Part shown: one piece after another, positions 52,109-60,509 of the stretch
How the letters are laid out: each line of letters opens with the position of its first letter
How positions within the stretch are numbered: the stretch's first letter is position 1
Source: G965205525 sp965205525
Lineage (GTDB): Bacteria; Pseudomonadota; Gammaproteobacteria; JABABF01
Assembly (NCBI GenBank): GCA_965205525.1
Contig: OZ242171.1
Coordinates: forward strand, 1,426,001 to 1,490,000
Length of the DNA stretch: 64,000 nucleotides
Direction: 5' to 3'
Made by a program: the position numbers and the translations under genes
The notes under the pieces: generated by a model
What the model was told of the DNA's origin: nothing
Seen by the model: only the letters and a program-made list of their open reading frames with translations
The model's database searches: none

Positions 52109-53383
52109 GTGCCCGCTCCTCCTGCTGCAGATCAAATCCTCCACCCTCGATGGATTGTCCCGGTAACCCCTGGGGACGCGGTGCTGGAAGAGCACTGCCT
52201 AGCCATTGCCGGCGAAAAAATTCTGGAGATCCTGCCGGCAGCAGAAGCCCGGCAGCGCCACCCGGAGGCAGTGCTGACGGAGCTGTCGCGCCACCTGCTG
52301 ATACCGGGCCTGGTGGATACACACAGTCACGCCACCCTGCACTTAGCGCGCGCCGTTAGCAGGCAAGAGCCGCCGCTGCGCACCGCTCCCGGGGCTGCTC
52401 CATGGCTGGAGTCCGACTTCGCAGAAGATGCCGCTGCTCTCGCCATGGCGGCCATGCTGCGGGCAGGGAGCACCTGCTGCGGAGATATGGGTCCTTTCCC
52501 CGAGGCCACAGCACGCTCTGCCAAACAGGCCGGATTGCGGGCGCGAATTTTTTTACCCCTCACCGAGGAGCAAACTCCTTGGGCGCAAAACGGGGAGGAC
52601 TGTCTGCAGAAGGGGCTTCAGCTGCGGGACGAGCAGCTGGATAACCCACTGCTGCATTTCGGTTTTGGCCTGCCCGCTCCTGAGAGTCTGTCCCGGAATC
52701 TTCTGCAGCGTATCGGGGTAATCAATGCCGAGCTGAACGAGCCTGTGCAGGCGGTCATGAAAAGAGAGGGGGCAGCGGCTTTCCTGCAGGAGCTGCACCG
52801 GCTGGATTTAAATTCACCCCTCCTGCAATGTGTGCACCTGCCGGAGATGACGGACAAAGAGCTATACCTGCTAGCGGAAAGCGGCTGCCATGTGATCTGC
52901 TGCCCGCGCTCGGACGAAGAGCGGGGGCAGCCCTCCTGGCCTCTGCCCCGGCTGTTGGAGCAGGGCATCAATGTCGCCCTCGGATCCGATGGTCTGCAAA
53001 GTCAGAACGCCCCGGAAATTCTGGGAGAGATGCGTGCAGCGGCACTCACCGCCGGCCCGAAGAGCCCTCTCTCCCCACACCGAATCCTAGAGATGGCCAC
53101 CTTGGGCGGCGCGAAAGCGCTGGGCCTCGGAGATGAGATCGGCTGCCTAGAGCCCGGCAGACAGGCGGATATGGTGGCAGTGGACCTCGGCCGGCCCGGC
53201 ACCTGGCCGGTATACGAGCCGCTGGCACAGCTGGTGTATGCCGCCTCGCCGGAGCAGGTCAGCCATGTATGGGTGGCGGGACGCCCTCTGCTGGAGGCCG
53301 GCCGTCTCACACAGACGGACCCCGACATGCTGATGGCGCGGTGCGAGCAGCGACAGCACGATAGCAGGGGAGCAGTACAGTGA
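52109..53383 (+). CDS. amidohydrolase of the TRZ/ATZ (MtaD-like) family, divergent
   Basis: About 424 residues if the GTG at 52109 is the start; the family N-terminus (ADQILHPRWIVPVTP) begins soon after, and no better start is visible. It resembles MtaD deaminases, which precede ubiG and mupP in Pseudomonas. The first metal pair (HSH in VDTHSHATLH), a histidine in QCVHLPEM and the aspartate in ALGSDG are kept, and LGEMRAAAL with ILEMATLGGAKALG are typical. However, the expected HLHE motif reads NAELNE and FGPHAPY reads FGLPAPE, so metal and substrate residues are missing. Activity as a nucleoside deaminase is therefore doubtful. Confidence 0.75.
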   Translation: MPAPPAADQILHPRWIVPVTPGDAVLEEHCLAIAGEKILEILPAAEARQRHPEAVLTELSRHLLIPGLVDTHSHATLHLARAVSRQEPPLRTAPGAAPWLESDFAEDAAALAMAAMLRAGSTCCGDMGPFPEATARSAKQAGLRARIFLPLTEEQTPWAQNGEDCLQKGLQLRDEQLDNPLLHFGFGLPAPESLSRNLLQRIGVINAELNEPVQAVMKREGAAAFLQELHRLDLNSPLLQCVHLPEMTDKELYLLAESGCHVICCPRSDEERGQPSWPLPRLLEQGINVALGSDGLQSQNAPEILGEMRAAALTAGPKSPLSPHRILEMATLGGAKALGLGDEIGCLEPGRQADMVAVDLGRPGTWPVYEPLAQLVYAASPEQVSHVWVAGRPLLEAGRLTQTDPDMLMARCEQRQHDSRGAVQ

Positions 53384-54093
53384 ATACTGGCAGCGACAGC
53401 AGTGAAATAGAGAAATTTGAAAGCCTGGCGGAGCGCTGGTGGGACCCCGAGGGGGAATTCCGGGTACTGCACCAGATGAATCCTCTAAGAGCTAATTACA
53501 TAGACGAGCGCTCGCCAGTCGCCAATCGCCGGGTGCTGGACATCGGCTGCGGCGGCGGCCTCCTGTGCGAAGCCCTGGAGACCCGGGGCGCAGAGGTCAC
53601 CGGCATTGATGTCGGCGAGCGCACTCTGCAGGTCGCCGAGCTGCACCGGGACCAGAGCGGGAGCCAAGTGGAATACCGGCGCGTGGAGGCGGAGACGCTG
53701 GCAGCGGAGCGCCCCGGCCATTATGACATCGTGTGCTGCTTAGAACTCTTGGAGCATGTCTCGCACCCCGCCGCCCTAGTGCGCAGCGCAGCGGCCCTGA
53801 CGAAGCCCGGGGGCAATCTTTACTTCTCTACCATCAACCGCAATCCCCGCTCCTGGCTGCTCGCGATTGTCGGTGCCGAGTATCTTCTCAGCCTGCTGCC
53901 CAAGGGCACCCACGACTACAGGAAATTTATCCGCCCCCGGGAATTGGCCGCCTGGCTGCGCCGGGCGGAGTTGCAGCTCCAAGAGATCAGCGGCCTGTTC
54001 TACAACCCGCTGACAGGCAGCTTTCGCCTAGTGCAAGACCCGGGGGTCAACTACATGCTTCATGCTCGCAAGGGCGAGCTCCAAGACGGCTAG
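53380..54093 (+). CDS. ubiG: ubiquinone biosynthesis O-methyltransferase UbiG
   Basis: SAM-dependent methyltransferase carrying out both O-methylations in ubiquinone synthesis. 237 residues from a GTG at 53380, overlapping the stop of the preceding gene (GTGA). KFESLAERWWDPEGEFRVLHQMNPLRANYI is split by the usual family spacing; motif I is LDIGCGGGLLCEALE, then GIDVGE and LELLEHVSHPAALV. Context with the MtaD-like gene and the phosphatase matches Pseudomonadales. Confidence 0.95.
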   Translation: MNTGSDSSEIEKFESLAERWWDPEGEFRVLHQMNPLRANYIDERSPVANRRVLDIGCGGGLLCEALETRGAEVTGIDVGERTLQVAELHRDQSGSQVEYRRVEAETLAAERPGHYDIVCCLELLEHVSHPAALVRSAAALTKPGGNLYFSTINRNPRSWLLAIVGAEYLLSLLPKGTHDYRKFIRPRELAAWLRRAELQLQEISGLFYNPLTGSFRLVQDPGVNYMLHARKGELQDG

Positions 54094-54109
54094 AGCACCC
54101 TCCTCTGCT

Positions 54110-54778
54110 ATGCCGCTGCAAGCTCTTCTCTTTGACTTGGACGGCACCCTGCTGGACACAGCTGCAGAATTTGAAAAGGCGGTGCAGGGTCTTGCTGCCG
54201 GTCGGAACCGTCCGGTGCCGCCTTCGGATGCGATCCGCGCCCGGGTATCAGACGGTGCCCGTGCCCTGGTGCAGCTGGCACTGGGCCTGCAGGAGCAGGA
54301 GCCTGGATTTGAAGAGGCAAGAGAGGAGCTGCTGAGACTGTACGGCGATGAACTCGGCAGGCACAGTGCTCCATTTCCCGGCATCCCTGCGCTGCTGGAA
54401 GAACTGAAAAAACAGGGCCTGGCCTGGGGGGTGGTCACCAACAAGCCGGTGCGCTTTGCCGAGCCCCTGCTCACCCGGATGAAACTGGCGCCTCGGGTGC
54501 TGCGCTGTCCGGAACACGTAAAACAGAGCAAGCCCAGCCCAGAGGCACTGCAGAGCGCCTGCAGAGAGCTCCGCTGCGCCCCTCAGCAAGCTCTCTACAT
54601 CGGCGATCACCGGCGCGATATCCAAGCCGGACGCAGCGCAGGTGCGATGACAGCGGTCGCCCTGTGGGGCTATCTCGGCCCGGAAGAAACACCGGCGGAC
54701 TGGGGCGCCGACTATCAGGTAGAAAGTCCTAGGATGCTGACCGAACTGGTCTGCAAATTAATTTCATCTGCTCCCTGA
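54110..54778 (+). CDS. HAD-family phosphatase, MupP/Gph type
   Basis: 222-residue HAD subfamily IA phosphatase: catalytic LFDLDGTLLDTA (nucleophile and acid/base aspartates), WGVVTNKP, KPSPEALQ and YIGDHRRDIQAGRSAG. In Pseudomonas the gene after ubiG encodes MupP, the MurNAc-6-phosphate phosphatase of wall recycling, and anmK at the window start would supply that substrate. A phosphoglycolate phosphatase role cannot be excluded by sequence alone. The ATG at 54110 is 17 bases after the ubiG stop. Its 3' end overlaps the convergent glycosyltransferase gene by 50 bases. Confidence 0.85.
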   Translation: MPLQALLFDLDGTLLDTAAEFEKAVQGLAAGRNRPVPPSDAIRARVSDGARALVQLALGLQEQEPGFEEAREELLRLYGDELGRHSAPFPGIPALLEELKKQGLAWGVVTNKPVRFAEPLLTRMKLAPRVLRCPEHVKQSKPSPEALQSACRELRCAPQQALYIGDHRRDIQAGRSAGAMTAVALWGYLGPEETPADWGADYQVESPRMLTELVCKLISSAP

Positions 54779-56105
54779 TACGCTTCTCTACGAGATCAAA
54801 ATCTGGAGCCGCAACATTGACAGGCAGAGTATTGTAGTAATCAACCTGCCTTTCCCCAGACAGGATCTGGGAATGCAGATGCGGACGGCACAGCAAAAGA
54901 AAAAGCGGAGGGGGAGCCTCGTGTGCCCGATACGTGAGGAGCAGGCTGCGGGAGGTCGTACCGACTGCATTGGCTACGACAATGTCAGCCCGCATAAGCC
55001 CATCCACCAAGTGACGCAGGTTTTCACCGCTCTCCCCGATATAAGTGCGCGATATCTCGGAAAATCTGCTGAATTGTTTTTCCTCATAGGTGCTCTCCAT
55101 TCTCTTTAAATCGTTCAGCTGGGTTTCTGACAGGCAGGGTGACATACGCTGGCATAAGTAAATCTCACCGAAAGTGCGACGATAGCCGTCCGATGCCGTA
55201 ATGATGGACAGCTGATCGTGCCCTGCGCGCGTCACCAGCCCTTTGAGAAAAGAAAAAATCTCAGATATATCGCTAAAAGAAAAGTTTTCACGCGACAGGT
55301 CATCAAGCCGATCTGCCAGTACGATTTTAGGATGAGGAGCGATAAACCTCCCCGAGGCGGTGCGAATTACACCGAATTCGCTGCACCGCACATGCACAAG
55401 AATTTTTAGTTTCCCGCTTGCAAAGCCAGACGGCCACGGAGAGTGCAGCCTGGCTTTATCGTATCCATGCCGCAAGCGGCGAGACATCTCTCTTCTCCCA
55501 TTCCTAAGCAAAGGAGTGAGAAGGCCTCCCCATCCTGTACGCCGAGATACAGCGGGCTTGCGCCACAGACCCTTGCGATGCAGGAACATCGAGAGACGTT
55601 TCATGAAATCTCTAAAAAATCGCTCTGCCCCGAACAGCTCCTTTGCCCACCAGGAATCCTGATCCAGCAATACTAGGATTTTATTATCCTTCCCCCCCCC
55701 CCCCTCTCTGCTCCCCAAAGCACACTCCCTGTACAGTCTGCCCCATTGCCAAGGGAGGAATAGCCCGAGCCTCTTGATACGCCGTCGCCGCCGCACCTGA
55801 TACGCCAGCCAGTTCTGCACATCTTCCAATGAATGAACCTCTATACCCAAGTCGTGCTGGTCTATGGGGACCCTGATCCTCTGCGCAGAGGGTATGCCTG
55901 CATCACAAGGACTGCATTCTGTCCACAAACGGTTAAAACCGAGAAAGTCAAAAATATTGCCAGACCTGGTCGCATGGAGCGACCGATGAATATAGATCCA
56001 GTCCATTGATCTGCCTAGATAATACAGTCTGCTCCAAGCTTGGGTCCGATCTGCAAGTCCGGCCACCCCCGCACTCGCATTAATAGAAAAATAAATTTCG
56101 GTCAT
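54729..56105 (-). CDS. putative fucosyltransferase-like glycosyltransferase, copy 1 (poly-G tract)
   Basis: 458 residues, closely similar to the gene at 56115. I do not recognise an exact family; VHVR followed by a conserved C-terminal block (DIVVANAVGTTSRSLLLTYRA) recalls the HxR and C-terminal motifs of NodZ/FUT8/O-fucosyltransferase-like folds. In this copy the motif reads VHVRCSEFG where copy 2 has VHVRCGDLG. A run of 13 G on the coding strand (REGGGGKD, near residue 137) keeps the frame open at this length; gain or loss of one base would truncate the protein at about a third of its length. The C-terminal ~10 residues differ from copy 2 and overlap the phosphatase gene. No membrane or signal segment is visible. 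Confidence 0.7.
   Translation of the reverse strand: MTEIYFSINASAGVAGLADRTQAWSRLYYLGRSMDWIYIHRSLHATRSGNIFDFLGFNRLWTECSPCDAGIPSAQRIRVPIDQHDLGIEVHSLEDVQNWLAYQVRRRRRIKRLGLFLPWQWGRLYRECALGSREGGGGKDNKILVLLDQDSWWAKELFGAERFFRDFMKRLSMFLHRKGLWRKPAVSRRTGWGGLLTPLLRNGRREMSRRLRHGYDKARLHSPWPSGFASGKLKILVHVRCSEFGVIRTASGRFIAPHPKIVLADRLDDLSRENFSFSDISEIFSFLKGLVTRAGHDQLSIITASDGYRRTFGEIYLCQRMSPCLSETQLNDLKRMESTYEEKQFSRFSEISRTYIGESGENLRHLVDGLMRADIVVANAVGTTSRSLLLTYRAHEAPPPLFLLLCRPHLHSQILSGERQVDYYNTLPVNVAAPDFDLVEKRIREQMKLICRPVRSAS
55692..55704 (-). repeat. homopolymer of 13 G (coding strand) inside glycosyltransferase copy 1
   Basis: Thirteen C on the + strand. The matching place in copy 2 (around 57046-57062) is an interrupted cccctccctctcc, so the pure tract arose in copy 1. 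Such tracts slip during replication and commonly underlie phase variation of surface-glycan genes. Confidence 0.9.
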
Positions 56106-56114
56106 TGGTCAGTG

Positions 56115-57473
56115 TCAGTGAATTGACTTCATCTGCTCCCTGATACGCTTCTCTACGAGATCAAAATCTGGATCCGCAACATTGACGTGCAGAAAATTAT
56201 GATTAATCTTCCTTCCCTCAGACAGGATCTGGGAATGCAGATGCGGACGGCACAGCAAAAGAAAAAGCGGAGGGGGAGCCTCGTGTGCCCGATATAAGTG
56301 AAGCAGGCTGCGGGAGGTCGTACCGACTGCATTGGCTACGACAATGTCAGCCCGCATAAGCCCATCCACCAAGTGACGCAGGTTTTCACCGCTCTCCCCG
56401 ATATAAGTGCGCGATATCTCGGAAAATCTGCTGAATTGTTTTTCCTCATAGGTGCTCTCCATTCTCTTTAAATCGTTCAGCTGGGTTTCTGACAGGCAGG
56501 GTGACATACGCTGGCGTAAGTAAATCCCACCGAAAGTGCGACGATAGCCGTCCGATGCCGTAATGATGGACAGCTGATCGTGCCCTGCGCGCGTCACCAG
56601 CCCTTTGAGAAAAGAAAAAATCTCAGATATATCGCTAAAAGAAAACCTTTCACGCGGCAGGTCATCAAGCCGATCTGCCAGTACGATTTTAGGGGCAAGA
56701 GCGATAAACCTCCCCGAGGCAGTGCGAATTACACCGAGATCGCCGCACCGCACATGCACAAGAATTTTTAGTTTCCCGCTTGCAAAGCCAGACGGCCACG
56801 GAGAGTGCAGCCTGGCTTTATCGTATCCATGCCGCAAGCGGCGAGACCTCTCTCTTCTCCCATTCATAAGCAGAGGAAAGAGAAAGCTTTCCCATTCTGT
56901 ACGCCGAGATACAGCGGGCTTGCGCCACAGACCCTTGCGATGCAGGAACATCGAGAGACGTTTTATGAAATCCCTAAAAAATCGCTCTGCCCCGAACAGC
57001 TCCTTGATCCACCAGGATTCCTGATCCAGCAATACTAGGATTTTATTATCCTTCCCCTCCCTCTCCTCTCTGCTCCCCAAAGCACACTCCCTGTACAGTC
57101 TGCCCCATTGCCAAGGGAGGAATAGCCCGAGCCTCTTGATACGCCGTCGCCGCTGCACCTGATACGCCAGCCAGTTCTGCACATCTTCCAATGAATGAAC
57201 CTCTATACCCAAGTCGTGCGGGTTTACAGGGACCCTGATCCTCTGCGCAGAGGGTATGCCTGCATCACAAGGATTGCATTCTGTCCACAAACGGTTAAAA
57301 CCGAGAAAGTCAAAAATATTGTTATCCGGGTCAGACCTGGCCGCATGGAGCGACCGATGAATATAGATCCAGTCCACTGATCTGCCTAGATGATACAGTC
57401 TGCTCCAAGCTTGGATCCGATCTACAAGTCCGGCCCCCCTAATCATATTTATAGAAAAATAAATTTTGGTCAT
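56115..57473 (-). CDS. putative fucosyltransferase-like glycosyltransferase, copy 2
   Basis: 452 residues. KILVHVRCGDLGVIRT (HVRCGD at 240-245), LSIITASDGYRRTF near residue 310 and HLVDGLMRADIVVANAVGTTSRSLL are consistent with the HxR-type fucosyltransferase-like fold; this is inference from short motifs. The N-terminus (MTKIYFSINM) begins a strand with no signal peptide, so the enzyme should act in the cytoplasm, probably on a nucleotide-sugar donor. This copy lacks the poly-G tract and keeps the GD pair. It starts directly after the rluB stop and is read in the same direction. Confidence 0.72.
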   Translation of the reverse strand: MTKIYFSINMIRGAGLVDRIQAWSRLYHLGRSVDWIYIHRSLHAARSDPDNNIFDFLGFNRLWTECNPCDAGIPSAQRIRVPVNPHDLGIEVHSLEDVQNWLAYQVQRRRRIKRLGLFLPWQWGRLYRECALGSREEREGKDNKILVLLDQESWWIKELFGAERFFRDFIKRLSMFLHRKGLWRKPAVSRRTEWESFLFPLLMNGRRERSRRLRHGYDKARLHSPWPSGFASGKLKILVHVRCGDLGVIRTASGRFIALAPKIVLADRLDDLPRERFSFSDISEIFSFLKGLVTRAGHDQLSIITASDGYRRTFGGIYLRQRMSPCLSETQLNDLKRMESTYEEKQFSRFSEISRTYIGESGENLRHLVDGLMRADIVVANAVGTTSRSLLHLYRAHEAPPPLFLLLCRPHLHSQILSEGRKINHNFLHVNVADPDFDLVEKRIREQMKSIH

Positions 57474-57476
57474 TGG

Positions 57477-58241
57477 TCAAAGCTTTGTCAGAGCAGTCAC
57501 CTCAGCCCCGGTCAGCTCCCGCCACTGGCCGCGCCGCAGCGAAGCGGGCAGGAACAGGCTGCCGAAGCGCACTCGTTTCAGGCGGCTCACCTGCAAGCCT
57601 TGCGACTCCCACAGCCGCCTCACCTCCCGGTTGCGCCCCTCCATCAGGACGACATGGAACCAGCTGTTGGACCTGCCCTCGCCACCGGGGCGAATCCTGC
57701 TAAAGCGAGCAATGCCATCCTCCAAGGGTACACCTGTACGAAGACGCTTCAGCGTCTCTTCGTCTACCAAACCCCGCACCCGCACGACATACTCTCGCTC
57801 AATATCCGAGGAGGGGTGCATCAGCGCATGGGCCAGAGCGCCGTCGTCGGTGAACAAAAGCAAACCGCTGCTATTAATGTCCAGACGACCGACGACAATC
57901 CAGCGGCCCACCGTCGTCGGCAGCCGATCAAATACGGTAGGACGAGCATATGCGTCGCTGCGTGTACAGATTTCCCCGCACTCCTTGTGGTAGAGAAGCA
58001 CCCGGGGCCGAGACGCCCGAGGCAGACTGAGCCGCTTGCTGTCCAAGCGGATCTCATCTCGCGGCACCACCCGAGCACCGAGTATCGCTACCTGGCCATT
58101 GATCCGCAGTCGGCCAGCAGCGATCCATTCTTCCGCCAGACGGCGGGAGCAGCGGCCTGTTCGTGCCAGCACCTTTTGCAGGCGCTCTCCTTTAGGACGT
58201 TGGCGTTCTCGCATCCTTTTCTGAGCCATCTTCCGAACCAT
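57477..58241 (-). CDS. rluB: 23S rRNA pseudouridine synthase, RluB type
   Basis: 254 residues. A basic N-terminus and S4 domain (GERLQKVLARTGRCSRRLAEEWI is the family entry, split here) precede the catalytic domain with the aspartate in VGRLDINSSGLLLFTDDG and REYVVRVRG, MEGRNREVRRLWES. Position after scpA-scpB supports RluB over RsuA or RluE. The start could be the ATG at 58229; either way it overlaps the scpB end by some 40-50 bases. Confidence 0.9.
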   Translation of the reverse strand: MVRKMAQKRMRERQRPKGERLQKVLARTGRCSRRLAEEWIAAGRLRINGQVAILGARVVPRDEIRLDSKRLSLPRASRPRVLLYHKECGEICTRSDAYARPTVFDRLPTTVGRWIVVGRLDINSSGLLLFTDDGALAHALMHPSSDIEREYVVRVRGLVDEETLKRLRTGVPLEDGIARFSRIRPGGEGRSNSWFHVVLMEGRNREVRRLWESQGLQVSRLKRVRFGSLFLPASLRRGQWRELTGAEVTALTKL

Positions 58242-58887
58242 CCTCTGCCATGACTATCTCTTTTGTCTCCTCCGTCGCAGAATCTGCTGCCGCATCGGCT
58301 GCCGCCTTCTCCTGCTCCACTTCCTGTGCTTCCAAGTCCAGAACGCTAGGCTCCGCACTCAAGTCGCGGATTTCCGCCAGCGACGGCAGTTCCTCCAGCT
58401 TCTTCAAGTTAAAGTAATCCAGAAACTGGCGCGTGGTGGCATACAGGGCCGGGCGCCCCGGCACATCCTTGTAACCCACCACTCGAATCCATTCCCGCTC
58501 CTGAAGCGTTTTTATGATGTTCTGACTCAAGCTGACACCGCGCACTTTTTCAATGTCGCCCCGGGTAACCGGCTGCCGGTAGGCAATGAGGGCCAAGGTT
58601 TCCAAAAGTGCGCGGGAGTAGCGCGGCGGGCGCTCCTCCCACAGGCGGGCCACCCAGTCGCTGTACTTGTCGCGCACGTGGATGCGGTAACCGGTGGCCA
58701 CCTCCCGCAGCTCATAGGCCCGCCCCTCGCATTCCATGTCCAGGACATCCAGTGCCTTGCGCAGAGCCTGCTCATCCGGACAGTCCGCCTGGTCAAAAAG
58801 CTTGGCCATGTGCGCCAAGTTCAGGGGACGGCCTGCGGCGAGAAGGGCGCCCTCCAGAATGCGGACCAGCTGAGCCTGATCAGGCAC
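58192..58887 (-). CDS. scpB: segregation and condensation protein B
   Basis: Accessory subunit of the SMC-ScpAB condensin. 231 residues from the GTG at 58887, which has GGAGG six bases upstream and gives the family start PDQAQLVRILEGALLAAGRPL. The two winged helices include LLETLALIAYRQPVTRGDIEKVRGV and GRPALYATTRQFLDYFNLKKLEELP. The acidic tail (EDGSEDGSEKD) is common in this family. Its start overlaps the scpA end by eight bases. Confidence 0.93.
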   Translation of the reverse strand: MPDQAQLVRILEGALLAAGRPLNLAHMAKLFDQADCPDEQALRKALDVLDMECEGRAYELREVATGYRIHVRDKYSDWVARLWEERPPRYSRALLETLALIAYRQPVTRGDIEKVRGVSLSQNIIKTLQEREWIRVVGYKDVPGRPALYATTRQFLDYFNLKKLEELPSLAEIRDLSAEPSVLDLEAQEVEQEKAAADAAADSATEETKEIVMAEDGSEDGSEKDARTPTS

Positions 58888-59728
58888 GTTCCGCCTCCGT
58901 CGTCGCCCGCACATGGATGAGGGCAAAGGGCTTAGCTTGGACGATTTCCGCCAGCTGCTCTTTAACTAATTCCATCAGTGCGATGAAAGTCACGACGATA
59001 CCCAGCCGGCCTTCATTGACCACGAACAGCTGGTTGAAAGGTATGAAATCTTCACCGCCAATTTTTGCCAGAATGCGCGACATGCAATCGCGCACCGGCA
59101 GCACCTCCCAAGCCACATGATGGGACTGCATGATCTCCTCCCGACGTGCCAGTTCACCCATTGCCAGCAGCAGCTCTCTGAAATCCACGGTCGGCATCGG
59201 CTGTGAGCGACGCAGGGGCGGAGGCCATGCGGAGGCCTGGTAGAAATTCCGCTCCAAGCGCTCCAGAGCTTCTAACTTTTCTGCTGCGTCCTTGATCTGC
59301 TCGTATTCCTGCAGACGGCGGATCAGATCGGCCCGCGGGTCGCCCTCCTCTTCGTCTTCGTCGCCGACGGGCACGGGCAGCAGCATCCTGGACTTGATTT
59401 CCGTCAGGGTGGCCGCCATCAGCAAGTACTCTGCCGCCAGCTCAATATGCATGACACCGAGAAGATCAATGTAGCGGATGTATTGGTTGATGATATCCAC
59501 CACATTGACGTCCAGGACATCCAAGTTCTGGCGGTGAATCAGATAGAGAAGCAGGTCCAGAGGACCTTCAAAGGCATCCAGAAAGATGCGCAGAGCATCT
59601 GGCGGAATATACAAATCCTGCGGCGGCTGGGTGAGGGGCTCGCCGTACACGATGGCAAAAGGAAATTCTCCCTGCTTGGGATGAGGCCAGCTGGGGGGGG
59701 CAGCGGCCTGGGATGCGACTTGATTCAT
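58880..59728 (-). CDS. scpA: segregation and condensation protein A
   Basis: Kleisin-type subunit bridging SMC heads. 282 residues: FEGPLDLLLYLIHRQNLDVLDV at the core N-terminal helix region (split by family), ELAAEYLLMAATLTEIKSRMLLP, an acidic linker DEDEEEGD, and a C-terminal winged helix (NEGRLGIVVTFIALMELVKE). First gene of scpA-scpB-rluB. Confidence 0.95.
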   Translation of the reverse strand: MNQVASQAAAPPSWPHPKQGEFPFAIVYGEPLTQPPQDLYIPPDALRIFLDAFEGPLDLLLYLIHRQNLDVLDVNVVDIINQYIRYIDLLGVMHIELAAEYLLMAATLTEIKSRMLLPVPVGDEDEEEGDPRADLIRRLQEYEQIKDAAEKLEALERLERNFYQASAWPPPLRRSQPMPTVDFRELLLAMGELARREEIMQSHHVAWEVLPVRDCMSRILAKIGGEDFIPFNQLFVVNEGRLGIVVTFIALMELVKEQLAEIVQAKPFALIHVRATTEAERA

Positions 59729-59792
59729 GGTATTTTGCTGCTTTTAGCAGTTTAAGCTTATATAATAGCCTTTCCCCCTTCCAAACGATAGC

Positions 59793-60419
59793 ATGAGAAA
59801 TAGACCGATGACCCTATCCCGCTCTTTCGCCCTCCTATGCATGGCAATCCTGACCGTATCCGGCTGCGAGCAACGCTCAGAAAATGACCGGACTGAGTAC
59901 AAAGATTCCGCTGGAAACCCCCGGGTGCAGCTGGAAACCAGTCTTGGCGACATCACCTTGGAGCTCTATGAGGACAAGGCCCCCCTTACGACTGCCAACT
60001 TTCTCGCTTATGTGCAGGAGAGTTTTTATGACGGCACACAGTTTCATCGCGTGATTCCAGACTTCGTCATTCAAGGAGGCGGTTTTACCGAAAAGATGGA
60101 GCAGAAATCCACCCGGGTGCCAATCCACAATGAATCCGATAACGGCCTGCCCAATCGGCACGGCTCCATCTCCATGGCCCGCACAGCAGATCCCCACAGT
60201 GCCACCTCGCAGTTTTTCATTAGCTTAAAAGACAACGACAACTTGAACCCCCAGGGAGGGCGGCCCGGCTATGCGGTGTTCGGGCAGGTGGTGGCGGGCA
60301 TGTCAGTGGTGGATGAAATCGCCCGCCAGCCCACCGGCAATTTCCAAGCCTTCCAGGATGTGCCGAAGAAACCGATTCTCATTCGCCGCGCAACGGTGCT
60401 GCCCTCGGCAGACAAATAG
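59793..60419 (+). CDS. cyclophilin-type peptidyl-prolyl isomerase, lipoprotein
   Basis: 208 residues. An N-terminal signal (SFALLCMAILTVSGC) ends in a lipobox, so the enzyme is probably anchored in the periplasm. The cyclophilin domain has FYDGTQFHRVIPDFVIQGG, SISMARTADPHSATSQFFISL and GYAVFGQVVAGMSVVDEIA, with the catalytic arginine in FHRVI. It is divergent from scpA. The isomerase would aid folding of exported proteins. Confidence 0.92.
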   Translation: MRNRPMTLSRSFALLCMAILTVSGCEQRSENDRTEYKDSAGNPRVQLETSLGDITLELYEDKAPLTTANFLAYVQESFYDGTQFHRVIPDFVIQGGGFTEKMEQKSTRVPIHNESDNGLPNRHGSISMARTADPHSATSQFFISLKDNDNLNPQGGRPGYAVFGQVVAGMSVVDEIARQPTGNFQAFQDVPKKPILIRRATVLPSADK

Positions 60420-60509
60420 TCCCAGGGCAGCGGCACACCCGCATCTGCCCTCTCGGATACATCCGCTGCATCCCGCAAAAAGTGCTCTCGGGCACTGCCC
60501 CTCTCGGTC

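Larger units (their letters stand above)
54761..57479. repeat. 1.37-kb tandem duplication containing two glycosyltransferase genes
   Basis: Two adjacent direct copies with a period of 1365 bases (for example, catctgctccctgatacg at 54765 and 56130) and over 90% similarity by eye. Copies differ by substitutions, a few codon-sized indels and the C tract at 55692. Confidence 0.92.
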
